The notes: generated by a model from the sequence alone, not told the origin. A DNA stretch of 16,296 nt from CALFXN01 sp964451935 (GCA_964451935.1 CAYVKE010000067.1:1-16296); one strand, 5' to 3'. Positions 8,001 to 16,286 are shown, counted from the first letter of the stretch. Made by a program: numbers and translations.

Positions 8001-9763
8001 CGACCTTTGAACTTGGCGTCGATCTGGGAGATCTGGATACCGTCTTTCTACGAAACGTCCCCCCTGAATCCTTCAACTATGCGCAACGGGTCGGTCGAGC
8101 GGGAAGGCGACGCGGATTTCCCGGATTGGCGATCACATTCTGCCGTCGCTCTCCTCATGATCTCTATCATTTTGCGGATCCTATCAATGTTATTCGAGGA
8201 GTCATAAAAGCGCCAAGCATTCGAATCGTCAACGAGAAGATTCTCATCAGGCATATCATGGGGGTTGTTCTTTCGGACTTCTTCAGGCATTGCAGAGATC
8301 GCTTCGGGAAGGTCGAGAGGCTTTTCGGTGCGGATTTCCTGAAACCTACCACGCTTGAAGAAATCCGGGATCATATCGCAAATAATCTTCCACGGCTGAA
8401 TAACGCACTCAACGCCATCCTTCCGAAGGAGATTTCGGACCGCCTCGCCGTCGGGACGACGAACAAATGGATCGGCGAGATCTGCGGCGTAAACAGTCGA
8501 ATGTCGGATGCGCAGAGCACATTCGTTTCCGATATGGACAATATTATCGCCTTCGAAAATGATGCAACCAGTCGGAGAAAATATGATGACGCAAAATGGG
8601 CGCAAAATATGCAAAAGACCATCATAAGCGATGATTGTCTCTCATTTCTCTCCCGACACGCGGTCATACCCAAATACGGCTTCCCTGTTGATGTCGTCGA
8701 ACTGGATACCCGCTGGTCAAAAAGCAGGGATGGAGAACAGGTGCAGCTTCAAAGAGATCTTTCCTACGCCATCGGGGAGTTCGCGCCGACGAGTTCCGTT
8801 GTGGCGAACAAAAAATTGTGGACGTCCCACAGCCTCAAGAAGATCGTCAGCAAGGAATGGGAACGCCGGTACTACAAGCGGTGTACGGAGCGTAACTGTT
8901 TCGTCCAGTGGAAGGAAGGAGAGCCGGAACCTGATCTTGAATGCGGGGATCGACCTGAATCAAAAATGTACATCATTCCTTCGTTTGGGTTCGTCGTATC
9001 CAACGACGAGAAGGTTAGAGAGCCCCGCCGCAAACCGACACGGCTCTTTTCGACACGCCCGTATTTCGCCGGCCCTTGCCAGGACAGCCTCAATCACACG
9101 GATGTGTTCCTCTTTGACGAGAAGGCTCCCTTCATTCGGCTGCGGCCCGCGCAACCGGGGTTGATGAGCGTGATCTGTGAAGGGAAAAAGGGAAACGCGT
9201 TTTACATCTGTGAACAGTGCGGCTTTGGAACTCTCAGCCCTTTGAAAAAGAAGCGCGGAGAAAAGAAAGCGTCTCACAATACTCATATGGGAAAGCCGTG
9301 TTCGGGGAATATGATCCGGTGTTCTTTGGGGCACGAGTTTATCACCGATGTCCTTGAGGTTCATTTTCTTCCGGATGTCGATGACGGAGTCGATCTTCGT
9401 TCGCTCGGATACTCGCTTGCGTATTCCCTTTCCGAAGGAGCCGCGGAAGCCCTTGGAATCCCCTCAACAGACTTGAGCACAACCGTCGGCGAAATCTTCT
9501 CCGGAAAAAGAAAGATTCCGCCGATTCTTCTGTATGATGCGATCCCCGGCGGCGCTGGAATCGTAAGCAGCCTCGAGAATCCGGCTGTAATGAAGGAGAC
9601 CTTGAAAAAGGCATTGCTGCGTGTCAACGGACGCTGCGGCTGCGATCCGGAAACAAGCTGCTACGGATGTCTCCGCAGTTACCGCAACCAGTTCGTTCAC
9701 GGCCTGCTCCAAAGGGGAATTGTGCAAGTGTACCTATCCAAATTGCTTAAATATATGGCGTGA
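5036..9763 (+). CDS. Large DEAD/DEAH-box helicase with DUF1998-type C-terminus (DruE-like)
   Basis: A 1575-aa superfamily 2 helicase. Motifs in order: Q-like YLHQDRAL (about 90-97), Walker A TGTGSGKTE (K116), Ia YPMNALANDQ, II DEVH (256-259), III SAT (295-297), IV-like FADSRQDA (about 645), V STTFELGVDLG (988-998) and VI QRVGRAGRR (1017-1025). All are intact, so ATP-driven translocation on nucleic acid is expected. Cysteine pairs punctuate the chain: CREC near 490, CPAC near 560, CKSC near 600, CCDQC near 907 and CEQC near 1390. The C-terminus IPGGAGI followed by C1534/C1536/C1542/C1545 matches the DUF1998 (MrfA/DrmB/DruE) zinc region. Residues about 534-556 form an acidic, unconserved-looking insert. 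MrfA-type repair helicases are about half this length, so a defence helicase such as Druantia DruE is closer in size. The gene is coupled to the zinc-finger gene by ATGA. No nuclease or methylase domain is visible in it or next to it. Confidence 0.93.
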   Translation: MNALNPLQLCDIVKDAYRNYLLTSFRFKDPEFNKSFAESLSGSNLSKGPFLEYSQPFKKGRFPGEAFSALLGFLPEEAFVKALKADQSLYLHQDRALTKISSGKNVIVSTGTGSGKTESFLLPILLHLYREHMQGTLCPGVRALILYPMNALANDQRDRLGEIASSLEQNGSEFEFSFGQYIGETPEDNDDTFRQAEEKARERRPGELVFRNEMRNTPPHILLTNFSMLEYLLLRPDDSPLFSGTSAKNWTFIVLDEVHQYRGSVGIEMSMLLRRLKQRIREGGGRNAFRCIGTSATIAGGKEGFSSVAEFASTLFGEQFEAADVISGEVEDITGSEAISLSAETFIDFSSQSGNAEELRHRIVSLLEEEDIPFSGDESSEILMGILLSREAHVTKLRKTVNDNPVSVDVLANTLFPDTPENLRREGLNALIECLSSSRNPENGAPFGSLRFHYFLRALEGAFVSYYPEKHVYIERMKSTPQGTVFETAVCRECGQHYFVGRLMHDGKILKLAEASRDPGDADYEVDYFRPVGDKFVDDDEDDLFSEEENGKEERNSYLCPACGAFGEWGPPLCGHDSTRMIRVRRESDSEDSGKDRLYVCKSCGARSSGAPVRDVISGSDAPHAVVATALHSSLPPERRKVLAFADSRQDAAYFAWYLEKTYKDFLRGRLVSEVLESLQHANPEGVSAKDVAFHLVKMLSDAGLFGMNVSRQEKYVECWTWVLKEFFSTSNRISPEGVGLVRWRLCLPENFDIPQEMLAEPFGFSDEEAREIIEFLLDTARRQGAVEFADVTENTVSWQNVGLEIGQRHIVLGKPNGRRTAISWCDSKSRRSNIRKILERRGVSPHDSEGMTDGLLRLVWGAVVDWDTRNAGEETDRIFVPIEGGARVNIRWYRATNEKSRNVYCCDQCHHIQYRNFLGFCERYGCAGSVRVVPSDSLSDNHYRKLYETRLPTKMRVEEHTAQLSHNRARDYQKDFKKGRIHVLSCSTTFELGVDLGDLDTVFLRNVPPESFNYAQRVGRAGRRRGFPGLAITFCRRSPHDLYHFADPINVIRGVIKAPSIRIVNEKILIRHIMGVVLSDFFRHCRDRFGKVERLFGADFLKPTTLEEIRDHIANNLPRLNNALNAILPKEISDRLAVGTTNKWIGEICGVNSRMSDAQSTFVSDMDNIIAFENDATSRRKYDDAKWAQNMQKTIISDDCLSFLSRHAVIPKYGFPVDVVELDTRWSKSRDGEQVQLQRDLSYAIGEFAPTSSVVANKKLWTSHSLKKIVSKEWERRYYKRCTERNCFVQWKEGEPEPDLECGDRPESKMYIIPSFGFVVSNDEKVREPRRKPTRLFSTRPYFAGPCQDSLNHTDVFLFDEKAPFIRLRPAQPGLMSVICEGKKGNAFYICEQCGFGTLSPLKKKRGEKKASHNTHMGKPCSGNMIRCSLGHEFITDVLEVHFLPDVDDGVDLRSLGYSLAYSLSEGAAEALGIPSTDLSTTVGEIFSGKRKIPPILLYDAIPGGAGIVSSLENPAVMKETLKKALLRVNGRCGCDPETSCYGCLRSYRNQFVHGLLQRGIVQVYLSKLLKYMA

Positions 9764-9829
9764 ATTTAGAGTCGTTGATTACATATTTTTAAATCGAATA
9801 TGAGGGAAGTTTGAAATGGCTACGCACAT
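9764..9829. other. Short convergent intergenic gap
   Basis: Sixty-six AT-rich bases separate the helicase stop from the stop of the giant minus-strand gene. I see no hairpin-plus-T terminator for either direction, so transcripts may overlap. The composition changes abruptly at 9830 from AT-rich to very GC-rich. Confidence 0.5.
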
Positions 9830-9853
9830 TCAATACCCCGGCGGAATATAGAT
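9830..9853 (-). repeat. Tail repeat copy C (3' end of the giant secreted-protein gene)
   Basis: The plus strand reads tcaataccccggcggaatat, matching copies A and B over the first 17 or so bases. Here it is live coding sequence: on the minus strand it encodes YIPPGY and the TGA stop of the giant protein. It is the only copy attached to a long reading frame, so it is the likely parent or target site of the other two. Confidence 0.6.
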
Positions 9854-12074
9854 ATACGTCGCCTTCCTCGCGGGGTCTCGGTTGTATCGCGTGCAGCGGT
9901 CGATCGCGTCCTTCTGCGCGAGTTCGGCGACCATGTCGGCTTCTTCCTTCGAGACGCTCTTCGGTAGAAGGTGGAGCGCCAGCGTCGTCAGGGACTGTCC
10001 CGGCGTGACCATCTTCTCCGCGAGCGGCGAGAGGCCGAAGCCCAGCTCCCGGAGGATCTGCTGCGTCACGATCGCGCTGACGGTCCACGGAATCAGGATC
10101 AGGCTCCCCTGCGGCATGACGCCGATGCCCGTGTCGATGGCCACGGCGATCGTCTGCCGCGCCGCCTCCTGCTTGACGAGCGGATCGGTCGCCCGGTTGT
10201 AGCGGTAGATCCAGTAGACCGTTTCCAGAGCGCCCGCGACAGCTCCGGCGACGTTGACCGCGCTCCCTGCGGACGCGAATGTCCGCGATTTCAGAACCGG
10301 AACGTCGAGCCCCTTCGCCCAGAGGCTCCCCTGGAGCGGATGTCCCTTGAACAGGAACGACGACAGAAGCGTCTTCGACGCCTTCGCGCCGCCCGAGAGC
10401 GAGCAGAGCAGCGCGCCCACGGCGTCGCCCTCCGCGAGGCAGGATGTGACGTTGATTCCGTCGGACAGGAAGATCGCCGACGGGTGGTCGTCCGCGACCG
10501 TCGCCGCGATTTTGACGGCCGTCCAGATCCGGGCCCGGTCTGTTTCGTCGACCAGCCCATCCGCTTCGTTTTTCTCCACTGTCCGTAAATGCGTGGTCCT
10601 GGCGCTCACCCCTCCGGGCGGCGGGGTCGCGTCGTCGGTGCGGATTCGCATCCGGCCGGAGCCGACGGGCTTCAGGACGGACAGCGCATCGCCCGAAACG
10701 GGACCTCCGGAGCCCGAGCCGCCTGCGCCGTCCCAGAACGGAAGTTGCGTCCATGATGCGCCGCGCCGCGCCGCGTCCCTACGGACGACATCGACCCACA
10801 GGCCGTCGAAGAGCCGTCCGTCGCCCGCTCCCGAATCGCCGGACGCCGGAAGGCGCCACGTCCCGGGCGTCCACGGGGTGTTCTCCATCATGAGGTCCGC
10901 GAGCATGGCGTTGGGCGCGAACAGCGCGACGACGTCCGTTCCGGCGAGGCTGCGCCACACGCTCCAGGTGATCCGCTCCTCCGACTTCTTTCGGTCGCCG
11001 CCGAGTCCGGCGGGTGCGGGGCGGTCCATCCACAGCGAACTCATTCCGCCGATCATGAAGGTCGTTCCGTCGAGGTACGCTCCGCCGCCGAAGGTCCCCT
11101 GCAACGCGGCGAGCCCTCCGGGGCGCGTCGAGGCCCAATTCAGGAAGCCGTCCGCGAGACGGCGCATCGCGTCGGGCGTCAGCGCCGCAGCGGGGCCGTC
11201 CCGGCGCACGATCCAGCGCGCGGTTCCAAGGAGCGTCTCGACCGTGACGCCGCTTACCTTCAGGTCGAAGCGGTCGATCGGCTCGCCGTACCGCCGCCGG
11301 ACCGACCCGCGGCAAAACAGGCAGTCCTCGCGGTTCGCAGGAATCGTATGCGTCCCGTCGAGCGGGCAGGGGAGCGGCCCCTCCTTGACGACGAGCCGGA
11401 AGGGCGTGGCCTTCATGAAGTACGCGGGCGACGGGAAGAGCGCGCCGCCGGGGATCTGAATCGCTCCTTCGTAGACGCCCATCCCGGACGGGCGGCCTTC
11501 GATCACGCCTTCGTACAGCGCCCGATACCACGGAGCGCCGTAGAGCGTCGTCCGTTCCGACGAGAAGGGCGGCCGCGTCCGGATCACGGTCGCCTCATGT
11601 TCGAAGAAGTCGTTCGCGTGAAAGACCTGGACGAACCACGCAAGCCGCGTGCGCGATCCCGCATCGTCGCCCGATGTCGGGTCCAGGTCCGGCGAAACGA
11701 CGCGCCACTGGATCGTGAGCTTCCTGTCGTTGTGTCCCTCGCTGCCCGGGAAGGAGGCGACGAGGAAGTTCCGGTGAATGCCGCCCGCGCTTGTCGGGAC
11801 TGCCGTACGGAACTGCACTGTCGGAACGTCGCTTTGCGGCCGGAACGAGATCGCATCCGACGACGGGTTCGTTCCGACCCGTCCGTCGATCCACGCGACG
11901 TTGCCGACGGTCACGTCCATCTCTGATTCGAGCGCGTAATAGTCGAAGACCGTCGTGGGGTGCAGGAATCCCGCGAGGACGTACTTCCCGAGATAGTCCT
12001 CCCTGTCCGAAGGAATCTGGCGCAGCGTCGAGCGCACGGCGCGCCACGGCTCTCCGCCGCCGGGAGCGTCCGTG
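9830..12074 (-). CDS. Giant secreted protein, C-terminal part (after the assembly gap)
   Basis: About 748 codons continue the giant gene after the gap; the first base after the N run is a codon's third position, and the natural stop is TGA at 9832-9830. I recognise no domain. Visible features: a cysteine group CPLDG...DCLFC about a third of the way in, which could bind zinc; beta-rich stretches with many aromatic residues; and a last ~220 residues that are alpha-like with two long small-residue hydrophobic segments (SAGSAVNVAGAVAGALE, and AVAIDTGIGVMPQGSLILIP). These could be membrane-active helices. The protein ends in a charged helix (SKEEADMVAELAQKDAIDR) and YIYIPPGY. An ORF caller may extend this piece through the Ns to 12130, but that start is an artefact. 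A surface or polymorphic-toxin-like effector is possible but unproven. Confidence 0.75.
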
Positions 12075-12084
12075 NNNNNNNNNN
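12075..12084. other. Assembly gap (10 N) inside the giant gene
   Basis: Ten Ns stand for missing sequence. The upstream part ends on a codon boundary (1091 codons to base 12085) and the downstream frame is one base out of register. The true gap is therefore 2 modulo 3 bases if the gene is intact, not 10. The flanks tccgtg and cacgga are reverse complements of each other. Confidence 0.97.
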
Positions 12085-15000
12085 CACGGAAGGAGCGGTG
12101 GGACCGACGGGACGGTTCGTGTTCATCCATTCGGTCGACGAGCGCAGATAGTCCGTCACCTGTTCGAGAATCGACTTGTCCTCTCCCTGCGCGAGCGGGA
12201 CGCCCGAAAGCAGCCGGTTCACGAGGTCCGTCATCTTTTCGCTGTCGCCGACCGCATCGCTGCGCCGAATGGCCTTCGTCGTCGCGCTCGATCCGTACTT
12301 GCTCACCGAACTTTTCGCGCCGCCGAGGCCGTAGAAGTGAAAAGTCGTCCCACAGCCGAGGCTGTGCGGAAGGTACATGCTTGACCAGTCGCGGTCAGAA
12401 GGCGTCCATCCCGGAACGAGGTCGAGTCCGTCCGGAACGCCGTCGCCGTCGGTATCGGGGTTCCCGCGCAGCGAGGCGAACAGGTCGCCCGACGGAAGCG
12501 CGGTCAACTCTTCGGAGTCGGGGCGCCAGTCGCGGTCGCCGTCGACGGCGTAGCGCAGCGAGAAGGACGCGTCGGCCGACGCGAAGATTCGCCCGTCGAT
12601 CGCCTGCATCGGGAACGACACGGAGAACAGGGCGTGTCCGTCGCCGGACGGCGGCGTCCAGGTCACCGCGCCGTTCGTCCCAGTCAGGGTTCCCGCGTCC
12701 GCGGAAACCGAGATTCGGGCCGACGCAAGTTCCTTTTTCGCGGCGTCGAAGGCGCGGAAGCGCACTGACGCCGGAACGCCCGCGAAGCAGTAGGGGCGCA
12801 GCAGCGCGTCGAGGTCCACCTGGAGGTCGACGCTCAACAGTTTCGTGAAGCGGTGCGGATCGGTCCCCCATTCGATTTCGACTTCGTTGGAAAAGCCGTC
12901 GTCGTCCTCGTCGAAGGCCACGCGGACCTCTCCGCCGTTTTCGTTCCACGCGTCGTCGCGGGCGCTCACGCGGACGTCGATCCCCGCGTCCCGGGCCGAC
13001 TGCGACACGGACCAGCGCGCGAGAACGCCCCGGACATCGCCCGACATCGGAATTGCGGCGAGCGACGACCACCGTCGAGGCTCGTATTTCCGCGACGCCC
13101 AGGAGCCGACGTACCGGTCGGCGTTGGCGTCGCCGACGCTTCCGGTCAGCGTTACGGTTCCCGCCCTTCCCGGAACCGGAAGATCCGGAGCGTTCAGGCG
13201 CACGACGGGCGGCTCGTTGTCCACGACGACCGACGCGCGTCCCAGAAAAACCTCCCGCGGCGACCATGTCTCGATCCGGAGCGGGGCGGGGTGCGACTGG
13301 TTGCGTTCGACCAGCGCGATGTCCCCGGACTGCGGCAGAACCGCCGCGATCGCGTACCCCTCCCCCTGGGCGCCTCCGAGCGACCACAGGCGTCGCCCGT
13401 CGAACCCGAACGCATGCAGCACGCCGCGCGACGCCCGGAGAAAGCCGAATTCCGTGCGCTTGAACGGGCCCGCCTCATCGTCCATATTGCGGACCGCTTC
13501 GAACGGAACGGTCCGGGCTACCGTCCGCGTCGCCGGGTCGAGAAGCACGGCGGCCGTTTCGCCCCGGTCGCCCGACACGCGACACTGCGCCCATACGCCG
13601 CCGTCGCCCGGGCAGAGCGGGCCGAAGAAGCCGCGCGCCGCGCCGACGGCCGCGATCGTGTGCAGCAGCGACCCGTCGGATGCAAAGACGCGGATAGACC
13701 CCGGCATGCGTTCGCTCGTCCACAGGTCGCCCGACCCGGTCTCGAGAAGCCCTCCCCACGTCGGCGGCGCGACCGTCCGGGGGAGCGCAATGCGCGCCAA
13801 AACGTCGCCCGAGGCCGTGACGCGCAGAACCTCCCATCCTCCGGCGACGAGGACGGAGTCTCCGAGCCCCGGAAAGATTCCCTCGATGCGGGCCATTCCC
13901 GCGATGGCGCCCCAGACGCGCCATTCGCGCACGACGTCGCCCGAAGCGTCGAACAGCACGCAGCGGTCGAGCGCGCGGTCGGCGACCAGAAGACCTCCAT
14001 CGGTCGTCCGCACGGCGGAGGCGGGGTCGACGAATCGATCCGGCGGCGTCGCGATCACGCCAAGAACGTCGCCCGACGCGTCCATCACGAGCAGTCGGTG
14101 GTTCCACTCCCGGTCCGCGACGATCACGCGGTCGCCCGACGCCGCGAGCGCGTGTATGGACCCGAACTCTCCGGCGCCGCTCCCGCAGATTCCCCAACTC
14201 CCCAGCAGGTCTCCGGACTCGGCGACGCGCGCGAACATCCGGAAAAACGGCGATCCGGCGGGGAAGACGCCCGAAGGAAAGGGCTGCGCGCTCGCGATGA
14301 CGGCGGAGCCGTCGGGAAGCGCGGCCACGCGCCCGGGAGATGGCAGAGGGAACGTCCCTCCGGTCATGATCGGCTGCGCGTCCGCGACCCGGTCGCCCTG
14401 CGCGTCGTAGCGGCGCACGAACGCCGCGGCCGTATCGGGCGAGACGATGCGCTCGAACGACGTCACCCAGAGGCCGCCGTCGGGCCGGAGCGCGATGCCG
14501 CGAAGATCGGCGAACGGATCCCCCGCGGGGCCGAGCGTCACGACGGTGCGGAGTACCTGTCCCTGAAGCGTGCACAGATAGACGCGCCCCCGCGACCGGG
14601 AGCCGATCGCGAGACGCCCTCCGCCGGACGCGAGAAGATCGCGGTCCGTGATCCCGCCGGGAATGGACTCCGACGAGCGCAGGAGCGCCGCGGCCCCCGT
14701 GTCGGGATTCACGGCGTAAAGTCCGGTTTTGTGCAGGAGCAGCAGGTTGTCGTCGCCCCAGGCCAATGCGATGCATGGCAGCAACGACCTGCCGCCGAAT
14801 ACGAGGTCGAGAAAGCGAAGGAAGCCTCCGTCGGGGGAAAAGATCTGGACCGGCGACCGCTCCGACGCGGAATAGACGCGTCCCGTTGCGTCGACGGCTA
14901 CGGCGTAGGGGCGGACGATGACCGACCGGAGGTCTTCCCCGAACGATCCGTTCGCGCGCGCGAGCGTCAGCGGACAGAACGCGTCGACGTTGTAGCGCCC

Positions 15001-15357
15001 CGAAGGCAGCGGCGTGACGCCGTCGCCCGAAAGGGCCGACCAGCGGAAGCGGTCCCGGTTTCCGGTCAGATGGTCCGTCTCCCGCGGCGGAATGGTCAGG
15101 ATCATGGCGTCGCCCGAGGCTATCCGGAACAGGAGCGGGACGGCGCGGTCCGTGTCGGCGCGGAACACGGCGACGTCCTTCTTTCCCGGGCTGAAGGCGG
15201 GCGAGAAGGGCGACGGGGAGATCCGGAACTCCCCGAACCCGAAACGGTCGTCGGACGCGACGGCGGCCGCGCGGGCCGGAATGAAAAGCGGGACCGCGAA
15301 AGCACAGAGAACGGCGGCGAAGAGCGCCGGGAACGCGAACGAAGCGGCGCGCCGCAT
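12085..15357 (-). CDS. Giant secreted beta-propeller protein, N-terminal part (before the assembly gap)
   Basis: The first 1091 codons of a secreted or surface protein. The ATG at 15357 has gggaggt (complement of 15366-15372) eight bases upstream and puts MRRAA before a hydrophobic core ending near PARAAAVAS, a Sec signal peptide; an upstream ATG at 15381 lacks this RBS. Residues about 40-135 (ISPSPFSPAFSPGKKD to PLPSGRYNVDA) resemble the FlgD-type Ig-like region of extracellular proteins. About 135-690 are NHL-type propeller repeats of the form VYS..-IFSPDG-FLR, with turns such as DASGDVL. An Ig-like segment follows VVVDNEPPVVRL. Acidic thrombospondin type-3-like calcium loops lie at about 816-839 (DEDDDGFSNEVE) and 964-981 (NPDTDGDGVPDGLD). 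The tripeptide SGD is strikingly frequent. The function is unknown; binding of glycans, proteins or the cell surface is likely. The gene runs convergently to the defence operon and divergently from the GntR gene. Confidence 0.85.
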
Positions 15358-15507
15358 GGCCGTACACCTCCCTGCCGGCAAAAATACTCGAGAGAGAAAA
15401 GGCCGAAGCGCCGTACAAAACTATTTTATTATGACGTGTATTCCAATGGAAGAGGAGCCCCCTCGATTGCTTCAGAATACGCGGATTTTGGAGAAAATTG
15501 AGTACAT

Positions 15508-15536
15508 AATACAGTATATAGAAATTACACTGTATT
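15508..15536. promoter_or_regulatory. Inverted repeat, candidate GntR operator
   Basis: The 8-base arms aatacagt (15508-15515) and actgtatt (15529-15536) are perfect reverse complements, and their centres are 21 bases apart, two helical turns. The right arm overlaps the -35 hexamer of the regulator's promoter, so a protein bound here would block it. This suggests autorepression; GntR-family sites are usually shorter palindromes, so the identity of the binder is inferred. Confidence 0.45.
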
Positions 15537-15564
15537 GACTTATCAGTTTTTTACGTGCTAGCAT
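15535..15564 (+). promoter_or_regulatory. Promoter of the GntR-family regulator
   Basis: TTGACT (15535-15540), an 18-base spacer, then TAGCAT (15559-15564) preceded by TG at 15556-15557 (extended -10). Transcription would start near 15571. That excludes the upstream in-frame start at 15555, which lies inside the promoter, and supports the ATG at 15642. Confidence 0.6.
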
Positions 15565-15641
15565 ACTGCCGTGTTGCATCTCCCCCGCATAAGCCCTGTA
15601 TGCAAGGCGAATACGATTTTCCTGAAAGGGAGCGACTCGCC

Positions 15642-16277
15642 ATGTCCGTTACGGGAGACACGAAGAGGGAAATTGCGTACAGACACATCAAGAAGATGAT
15701 CCTCGACCGCCGGATCGATTGCAGTCGGGTTCTCTCCGAAATCGAACTGGCCCGGGCGCTCAATATGAGCAGGACGCCGGTCCGGGAGGCGACCCAGAAG
15801 CTCCAGAGCGAAGGATTCGTGCAGGTGTATCCTCATAAGGGAATCGTGATACGGAATTTCACTCTGACGGACGCCAACGAATTCTTCGATTTTCGTATGG
15901 CGTTGGAGGAGTTCGCGATACGGAACGTCGTAAAAAAGCTCTCCCGGCAGAATCTGGATGTTCTGCAAGATATCATAAAAAAACAAGAAAATTACGTAAT
16001 AAAATGCGATTTAAAAAAATATCTAAAATATGACGTCGTTTTTCACAACTACATCGCAGAAATCCTCGGAAATACTCTTATCATTACAACCCTCAATAAC
16101 ATCCGGGAACGATTCATCTCCGTCGGAATATCCATCCTGAAAACCAAAGAAGCCCTGAATGAATCCCTTGAAGGCCACAAAAACATCTATTCGGCGCTCG
16201 AAAGCGGGAACGTCGATTCCGCCGTCGATTACATGCACCGGCATATGTTGTTCGGGAAGGCGATGCTTCTCGAATAG
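15642..16277 (+). CDS. GntR/FadR-family (FCD) transcriptional regulator
   Basis: A 211-aa one-component regulator. Residues about 8-72 form the winged helix: SEIELARALNMSRTPVREA is the helix-turn-helix and VQVYPHKGIVIRNF the wing. Residues about 75-205 form the all-alpha FCD ligand domain. The four usual metal ligands are present as D131, H135, H179 and H201, so it should bind a metal and sense a small organic acid, sugar acid or amino-acid derivative. The ATG at 15642 has a Shine-Dalgarno (gggag, 15628-15632) nine bases upstream; an upstream frame extension would begin inside the promoter. Codons at 15970-16035 are unusually AT-rich with many lysines for this GC-rich gene. A strong ribosome binding site just after the stop indicates a co-transcribed target, probably a transporter or catabolic gene. 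Autoregulation is likely from the inverted repeat over its promoter. Confidence 0.92.
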   Translation: MSVTGDTKREIAYRHIKKMILDRRIDCSRVLSEIELARALNMSRTPVREATQKLQSEGFVQVYPHKGIVIRNFTLTDANEFFDFRMALEEFAIRNVVKKLSRQNLDVLQDIIKKQENYVIKCDLKKYLKYDVVFHNYIAEILGNTLIITTLNNIRERFISVGISILKTKEALNESLEGHKNIYSALESGNVDSAVDYMHRHMLFGKAMLLE

Positions 16278-16279
16278 CG

Positions 16280-16286
16280 AGGAGGT
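16280..16286 (+). promoter_or_regulatory. Ribosome binding site of the next gene
   Basis: aggaggt begins three bases after the regulator's stop codon. The start codon should lie at or just past the window end. It shows that the regulator is followed closely by another gene on the same strand. Confidence 0.6.

Noticed and set aside
10254..11459. Plus-strand frame of 401 codons opposite the C-terminal part
   Set aside because: Ser/Pro/Arg-rich shadow of high GC3 sequence, with no ribosome binding site and no recognisable domain.
13475..15418. Second minus-strand frame (647 codons) overlapping the giant gene
   Set aside because: It is extremely Arg-rich and featureless, and the same bases are fully explained by the other frame.
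12853..15501. Long plus-strand open frame (882 codons) opposite the giant gene
   Set aside because: It is antisense to a gene with a signal peptide, propeller repeats and calcium loops. Its translation is Arg/Pro-rich with no family features, as expected of a GC-rich shadow frame.
15555..15641. Longer N-terminus for the GntR-family protein
   Set aside because: Those codons cover the -10 region and the likely transcription start, and the next ATG has a good ribosome binding site and the normal family N-terminus.
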